NCBI GenBank assembly: GCA_964419335.1 | Contig: CAYQOX010000013.1 | Coordinates: 1-64,000 of the forward strand | Origin: CAYQOX01 sp964419335 | Lineage (GTDB): Bacteria; Hinthialibacterota; Hinthialibacteria; Hinthialibacterales; Hinthialibacteraceae | Direction of reading: 5' to 3' | Length of the DNA: 64,000 nucleotides | Part shown: positions 59,229-64,000 of the stretch, piece by piece | Layout: each line of letters starts with the position of its first letter | Numbering within the stretch: the first letter of the stretch is position 1 | Translations under genes and position numbers: made by a program | Notes under the pieces: model-generated | What the model was told of the DNA's origin: nothing | What the model saw: the letters and a program-made list of their open reading frames with translations, nothing else | Database searches by the model: none

Positions 59229-60773
59229 ATGAGATTTCCCCGGCGCAGCGGCATACTGTTACACCCAACCTCCCTTCCCGGTCCTTTTGGTATAGGCGAT
59301 TTCGGTGATGCAGCCTACCAATTCGTTGACTACCTCCACGGGGCCAACCAAAAGTTATGGCAAGTCCTTCCCCTCGGTCCAACGGGGTATGGGGATTCCC
59401 CTTACCAATGTTTTTCGGCTTTTGCGGGGAATCCAACTTTGATTAGTATGGAAAAGCTGGTGGAGGAAGGGTATCTTGATTCGAGTGAGATTCAAGCGCC
59501 TGATTTTCCAGAACACTATGTCGATTATGGCCAAGTGATTGAGGAGAAAGCCAGGCTTCTAAGCCGGGCTTTTGAGCGATTTCAATCTGAGGCCACACCC
59601 CAGCAGCGTTCAGTCTTCGAGGAGTTTTGTAATCGTGAAAGTTCCTGGCTGGATGATTTCGCTTTCTTTATGGCATTAAAAGAAGCCTTTGGTGGTAAGA
59701 GCTGGTATCTATGGGACCGTGAATTGGCTCAACGCAAGCAAAAAGCCATGCATCAGTGGCGAGAGAAACTCAAACAGCCGATTAAAGAGCGCAAGTTTTG
59801 GCAATTTCTCTTTTTTGAGCAATGGAAAGCCTTGAAACAATACTGCAATCAAAAAGAGATTGAGATTATCGGTGATATTCCTATTTACGTATCTCATGAC
59901 AGTGCCGATGTATGGGCAAATCCGGAACTCTTTTACTTGGATGAAAAAGGGGAGCCCTCGGTTGTAGCGGGGGTTCCACCGGACTATTTTAGTGCTACCG
60001 GGCAGCTTTGGGGGAATCCGATTTACCGTTGGGAGGAAATGAAACAAGCCGGTTTTCCCTGGTGGATTGAACGTTTTCGTAAGACGTTGGAGACGGTGGA
60101 TATCATCCGTCTCGATCATTTTCGTGGTTTTGCTGCTTATTGGGAAGTCCCGGGCGATGAGGATACCGCAATGAATGGGAAATGGGTTCATGCCCCGGGC
60201 TCTGAATTATTCCAGACTTTACGTCAGCAGTTGGGTCAACTCCCCATAATTGCGGAAAATTTGGGGCTCATCACCGAGGATGTGGAAGAATTGCGAGAAC
60301 AATTTGAGTTTCCCGGGATGTCAATCCTGCAGTTTGCTTTTTCTGGGGGAGCGGATAATGTCAACCTGCCGCATAACTATCCTCACAATCACGTGGCCTA
60401 TACCGGAACCCATGACAATGATACAACGGTGGGCTGGTGGAACAGCACGGGTCAGGGAGACAGTACCCGCAGCGCAGAACAAGTGGAACAAGAGAAGGAT
60501 TACGTACGTTCCTACTTTGCGACAAATGGAAACGATATCCATTGGACGTTTATTCGAGCGGTTATGGGATCGGTCGCCGATACGGCAATTTTTCCGCTTC
60601 AAGATGTACTCGGGCTTGGGAGTGAGTCACGGATGAACATGCCTGGGCGGCCAGCGGGAAATTGGACTTGGCGTTTTAGCTTAGACCAGCTTCAACTAGG
60701 GCGACAGGAATTACTGAAAGAGATGACTTACCTTTATGGACGAGATCATTCTAAGTTACGAGAAAAGGAATAA
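59229..60773 (+). CDS. malQ: 4-alpha-glucanotransferase (amylomaltase)
   Basis: GH77 amylomaltase transfers alpha-1,4-glucan segments between maltodextrins. 514 residues, typical. Motifs are RRSGILLHPTSLPGPFGIGD, LPLGPTGYGDSPYQCFSAFA, IGDIPIYVSHDSADVWANP, the nucleophile region IIRLDHFRGFAAYWEVPGDE, IIAENLGLIT (acid/base Glu) and YTGTHDNDTTVGWW. Cytosolic. It is monocistronic with a strong terminator and fits maltodextrin/glycogen metabolism. No other glycogen genes are in the window. Confidence 0.97.
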   Translation: MRFPRRSGILLHPTSLPGPFGIGDFGDAAYQFVDYLHGANQKLWQVLPLGPTGYGDSPYQCFSAFAGNPTLISMEKLVEEGYLDSSEIQAPDFPEHYVDYGQVIEEKARLLSRAFERFQSEATPQQRSVFEEFCNRESSWLDDFAFFMALKEAFGGKSWYLWDRELAQRKQKAMHQWREKLKQPIKERKFWQFLFFEQWKALKQYCNQKEIEIIGDIPIYVSHDSADVWANPELFYLDEKGEPSVVAGVPPDYFSATGQLWGNPIYRWEEMKQAGFPWWIERFRKTLETVDIIRLDHFRGFAAYWEVPGDEDTAMNGKWVHAPGSELFQTLRQQLGQLPIIAENLGLITEDVEELREQFEFPGMSILQFAFSGGADNVNLPHNYPHNHVAYTGTHDNDTTVGWWNSTGQGDSTRSAEQVEQEKDYVRSYFATNGNDIHWTFIRAVMGSVADTAIFPLQDVLGLGSESRMNMPGRPAGNWTWRFSLDQLQLGRQELLKEMTYLYGRDHSKLREKE

Positions 60774-60805
60774 GCGAGATTTATAATAGGTAGATTGTAT
60801 TGAAA

Positions 60806-60831
60806 AAGCCCGGTGTATTACCGGGCTTTTT
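60806..60831. terminator. Bidirectional rho-independent terminator
   Basis: AAAAAGCCCGG-TGTATTA-CCGGGCTTTTT is a perfect hairpin with A and T tracts. It terminates malQ and, on the minus strand, the FecR-DUF6600 gene. Confidence 0.9.
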
Positions 60832-60865
60832 CGCGGGAGATCCCTTCACGCTTTGGTTCTGCCGA

Positions 60866-63494
60866 TTAGCGCTTGGCAGAGCGGCTCGAGGAGCGTGACG
60901 GGGAGGTGGATCTTTTGCTTTCACTCGAGGAAGATCGAGCGGGTGCTGAAGATCGCACTTTGGTTGTACTTCTCGAAGGAGCGGTCGAACGAAGTGAAGG
61001 CGAGGAACTACTCCTCGAGGGTGCGGTTTGCAAGGACCGGCTCGGTGAAGCTGTGCGCGAAGAACGAAGCGAAGAAGATCCGAAACTCGAACGGGAAGAA
61101 GGTAGACTATACGAACGATTCATGATGGTGGCTCCTCGGTCGCTTCGCGTTTGTACACGTGGTGAAGTGGAGCGTGACAATGTTGATCGTGAAGAGGTCG
61201 AACGTGATGGTGGAGAATAACTCCGTGCAGGGGAACTTTGCCTGCTTGATTTCCCTAAAGTGAACGAGTTCGGCGTACTTTCACGGGAAGAAGTATTGGT
61301 TGAGCGTATATCCCGAAGAGTACGTGTATTCCATGTTTGGGAAGTAGAGCGCTGCTCCACAGAAGAACGCGCCTCCCGACTCGAGGTTCTCATCTCCCTC
61401 GAGCTACGCGGGTTTGATAAACGAGAAGGCGGCACCTGACGCTGGGTACTTTCACGCACGTTCGTGTTCTGAGTGCGAGAGGCAGAACGATCTCTCAATA
61501 CCGATGAATTATTACCTCGCAGCCATTCTGAACTCAAATTGGAACGCTCGCTATTCGTTGAAGGTTGAGAAGATTGCTGCTGGACACGTGAGACTCCATC
61601 ACTGGAACGAACCGCTTCTCGTGGTGTAGAAGTTGATGGATTGGAGCGCTGAGTCCAGGNNNNNNNNNNNNNNNNNNNNNNNNNNNNNNNNNNNNNNNNN
61701 NNNNNNNNNNNNNNNNNNNNNNNNNNNNNNNNNNNNNNNNNNNNNNNNNNNNNNNNNNNTTGATGGATTGGAGCGCTGAGTCCAGGTTTGAGAGCGTTCA
61801 GCAGAAGAGCGACTGCGCTGTGCCGCCTCATTCGAACGAGCCGATTGGGACTCGAGTTTACGCTCTTGGCTCTTATCCGACGAGCCTCTTGTTTGAGAAT
61901 TCGCTGGATTTGAGTTACGTGCTTTTACTGTTGAGTTTTCGCTTATACGTGTCTCCGAGCGAGGGCTGGCAACGCTTTTTTCACGAGTCGAAGAGCCTTC
62001 GGCGTCCTGGCGCGCTGGGCTTACCGCCTTACTCCGGCTGTTATTCGATTTGGGCTGCACCCGTTCATCGTTACGGCTCTGGCGATTGGCTTTGGCTGAA
62101 GAGTCACGTCTTTCAGCGATGGCCACCAAGGCTTCTTGACCCATTTTCAGATCCTCGGCCCGTGTATTTTTCACTGTAGCCGCTACCCGTTGAGATTTGC
62201 GTCCCTCATTAAAGTCACGCTCGTCCATAATGGTGACCGCATTACGCACATTTACATTTTGGTAGTTGTTGATTTCTGTTTTGTTCACATTCACATTATT
62301 AACCGTGATGTAATTGTTTACCACAGTGGGTTTATGAATGTAGGTATGATCTCGCCGTACATAATGTCCCCGCGGGTGATACCAGGGATGGAACGAATCC
62401 CTCGGCCCCAAGGGAAACCAACCTACTGAGGCACTGAAGGAAAACCCTCCATCACGGATAGCGAGATGGAATGATTTATGATGTCGCGCGTAGGTAAAGG
62501 CAACCAATGCGGGGCGCCACACAGGCCGAGGATGATAAACACGATGATGAACAACGCGTACCGTTTCGGTGGGTACCCAGCACCACTCATAGGAATCCAC
62601 ATAGACCCAGCGTCCATAGTGATAAGGCACCCATCCCCACGGTTCATTGGAAACCCAAATGTAGCCGTAGGGCTCGCGTCGAACCCAATAGCCATCGCGG
62701 TAAGGAGCCCAGTGTTCCACAGTCACCCGTGGACGCCAGACGCGGCCATACTCTTTGACTTCGATCCAGGTCCCGTGATGATCTAAGTCACGATATCCAA
62801 CCACGCGTTTGGTGACGGGCTGCTCTTCGGCATTCGCGACAGCACGCATCGCATCCCGCATATCACACCAACGGTCAAACGAATCCCCCTCGGTCAAAGA
62901 TTCAGCCTCAGCTGAACCATCGCTGTTAATTCGCCACTGTTCACCGCGATTTAATTCAACCATTTGGCTATCCCCTTGTTTTACACGGATGGTACCTCGG
63001 CGCACACGAATGAACGAAGGGCCTTTATCTTCGACTTCGATTCCCGTATGGGTATTTTCGGTGATGATGGCGGTAAATTGATCGGAAATGATCTCGAAAG
63101 GCGGCTTAGCATAGGGCACATTGCGCGCACTCACGGCAATACGACCTTTGACGATCCCCACTCGACCAAGAGCGTCATCTAAAATGGGGATTTCAAGATA
63201 GGTGTCTTCATCCATGCGCAGAATGATTTCATCATCGAACTGGATTTCTGCACGGGCCCCATTTCCTGTGAAGATTTTGTCGCCCGCCATCAATGGGGAG
63301 TTGATGGTGGCGTCTTTCCATTCTTCATCTTTTACCCGCTGCACGGTAACGGGTCCATCGATAGAAGACACCCGTGCGACGCGTAAAGCGATCTCCTCTT
63401 CTGTATCCGAAAAGGCATAGCCCTGAGGAAATAGCAAAAGAATGATGCCAAGGAAAAAAGCATGAAGAAACGTAACCTCTACTTTGGGTTTCAT
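60866..63494 (-). CDS. FecR-DUF6600 exported protein with Ser/Arg-rich C-terminal tail (interrupted by an assembly gap)
   Basis: The start at ATG 63494 (GGAGA 6 nt upstream) gives a signal peptide (EVTFLHAFFLGIILLLFPQGYA), a FecR domain (VARVSSIDGPVTVQRV, GDKIFTGNGARAEIQFDDEI), a DUF6600 Tyr/Trp-rich domain (YGRVWRPRV, WVSNEPWGWVPYHYGRWV) and a basic Ser/Arg-rich tail rich in SRS/RSS triplets (SPSRSSSRSAKR). The frame is broken only by 100 Ns. The 27 nt on either side of the Ns are identical; collapsing them joins both parts in one frame and predicts an 833-residue protein. It resembles periplasmic/wall proteins of unknown role. It was probably assembled from overlapping contig ends. Confidence 0.88.
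61660..61759. other. Assembly gap of 100 N with identical flanks
   Basis: The 27 nt before the gap (61633-61659) equal the 27 nt after it (61760-61786). The gap is therefore likely an unmerged overlap, not missing sequence. The 100-N length is the usual placeholder for unknown size. Confidence 0.95.
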
Positions 63495-63843
63495 TTTCCG
63501 ATCTCCTTCCACATGCTCGAATTATCTTTCTATTTATATTATCGTACGATAATGAGTTGGAAGCTAGAAAACAAAAGATTTTCCTATTTATGTCATCGAT
63601 TAAATAGGGTTTTCTCCTGCTTTAAAGTATGCTAAAACCAGGGCAAGGTTGTGTTGGTCTCACAAGAACACTTTCATTTTACTTGATTTTCACGTTACAG
63701 ATGGTATGAAATGATCGGCAAACCGCTACAATTAAATCTAGATAGAAGGGATATTTAACCAAGTTTCAAGATCTTACAAGTTATGGAGAATGACTCCTTG
63801 AAAGCGCATCCTGCGCATCATTGATCGAGTTGTTGAGAACGAA
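63495..63843. other. Divergent region between FecR-DUF6600 and the right-edge gene
   Basis: 349 nt, AT-rich. Contains the palindrome at 63538-63553 close to the FecR-DUF6600 start. No gene is recognised. Confidence 0.45.
63538..63553. promoter_or_regulatory. Perfect 16-bp palindrome upstream of FecR-DUF6600
   Basis: ATTATCGTACGATAAT is fully self-complementary and lies about 45 nt upstream of the FecR-DUF6600 start codon (minus strand). It is a plausible dimeric repressor or activator site. Confidence 0.6.
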
Positions 63844-64000
63844 GATGAAACAAGGATTATGGTGGAGTTTCGGCGAACCACGAGAAGAGAACGGACGTCT
63901 GGTCACCGATTTCTATTACCAAACGGGAAAACATAAGAAATTGGTTCTTCCGTGGCCAACGCGGCATTTTAATGGCGCAGGGGATTTACCTATCCAGATG
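63844..64000 (+). CDS. Partial unidentified gene at the right edge
   Basis: From ATG 63844 the frame is open to the window end: 52 residues starting MKQGLWWSFGEPREENGRLV and containing KLVLPWPTRHFNGAGDLPIQ. I recognise no family. No strong ribosome-binding site is visible, and another frame is also open over part of this stretch, so the call is tentative. Confidence 0.4.

Noticed and set aside
60866..61831. Separate small basic protein starting after the gap.
   Set aside because: Its first residues read through Ns and repeat the sequence before the gap; collapsing the duplicate makes it the tail of the FecR-DUF6600 protein.
1..64000. CRISPR array or prophage module.
   Set aside because: No regularly spaced direct repeats of 24-40 nt, no cas genes, and no phage structural or lysis genes are recognisable.

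Overview
The window looks like a chromosomal segment from an uncultured Gram-negative bacterium, probably a metagenome-derived scaffold. The Gram-negative call rests on an OmpA/VWA lipoprotein, several lipobox lipoproteins, a PBP1b-type peptidoglycan synthase and Tat substrates. The metagenome call rests on a 100-N scaffold gap at 61660-61759. The pseudopilin with a type IV prepilin N-terminus, the FecR-DUF6600 protein, the GH172/GH29/GH10 enzymes and the many B12-binding radical SAM proteins are a style seen in under-sampled candidate phyla and in the Planctomycetes neighbourhood. I cannot place it more precisely; a taxon name would be a guess.

Layout. 0-1.6 kb: the 5' two thirds of a secreted cohesin-like/dockerin protein with a Thr-Pro-Glu linker, on the minus strand and cut by the window edge. 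2-5.5 kb: GT4 glycosyltransferase, a sigma-70-family sigma factor with a sigma-54-like promoter, and a CPBP protease. 5.5-10.6 kb (minus): a tight operon of GT2, FAD oxidoreductase and two B12-binding radical SAM enzymes. 10.9-17.4 kb (plus): an (alpha/alpha)-barrel-like protein, an exported FAH-family protein, a Tat metallophosphatase, hemB, a tiny Tat peptide, a solitary DNA methyltransferase and a fatty acid desaturase. 17.6-25.6 kb: ligA, a disordered protein, tRNA-Ala, accD, trpBA and a methyltransferase. 25.8-30.3 kb: a GH100-like enzyme, GH172, an MFS transporter and a cold-shock/DUF1294 fusion. 30.6-37 kb: aceE-aceF-lpdA with a divergent lipoate-ligase-like gene. 37-48 kb: GNAT, HNH, tRNA-Arg, a small zinc ribbon, a pseudopilin, DJ-1/PfpI, a third radical SAM, a propeller protein, an ABC-2 permease and a VWA-OmpA lipoprotein. 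48.6-60.8 kb: GH10, PBP1b, a lipoprotein, an Rrf2 regulator with cysC, a PHP phosphoesterase, GH29, a DCC protein, STAS and malQ. 60.9-63.5 kb: a FecR-DUF6600 protein with a long Ser/Arg-rich tail, split by the assembly gap. A partial gene begins at the right edge.

Physiology suggested: a heterotroph that degrades plant- or algal-type polysaccharides (GH10, GH29, GH172, GH100-like, GH77), feeds pyruvate through a homodimeric-E1 PDH complex whose E2 can be lipoylated by the adjacent ligase-like protein, and assimilates sulfate (cysC) under a probable Fe-S/sulfur-responsive Rrf2 regulator.

The least explained elements are: a dispersed, structured non-coding repeat of about 228 bp with 12-bp inverted ends (two full copies, one internal-deletion copy, one end fragment); a second short repeat placed just upstream of two genes; the tiny Tat peptide before the methyltransferase; the 59-residue zinc ribbon overlapping a pseudopilin gene tail to tail; and several strong palindromes in promoter regions. 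I see no CRISPR array, prophage or complete insertion sequence.
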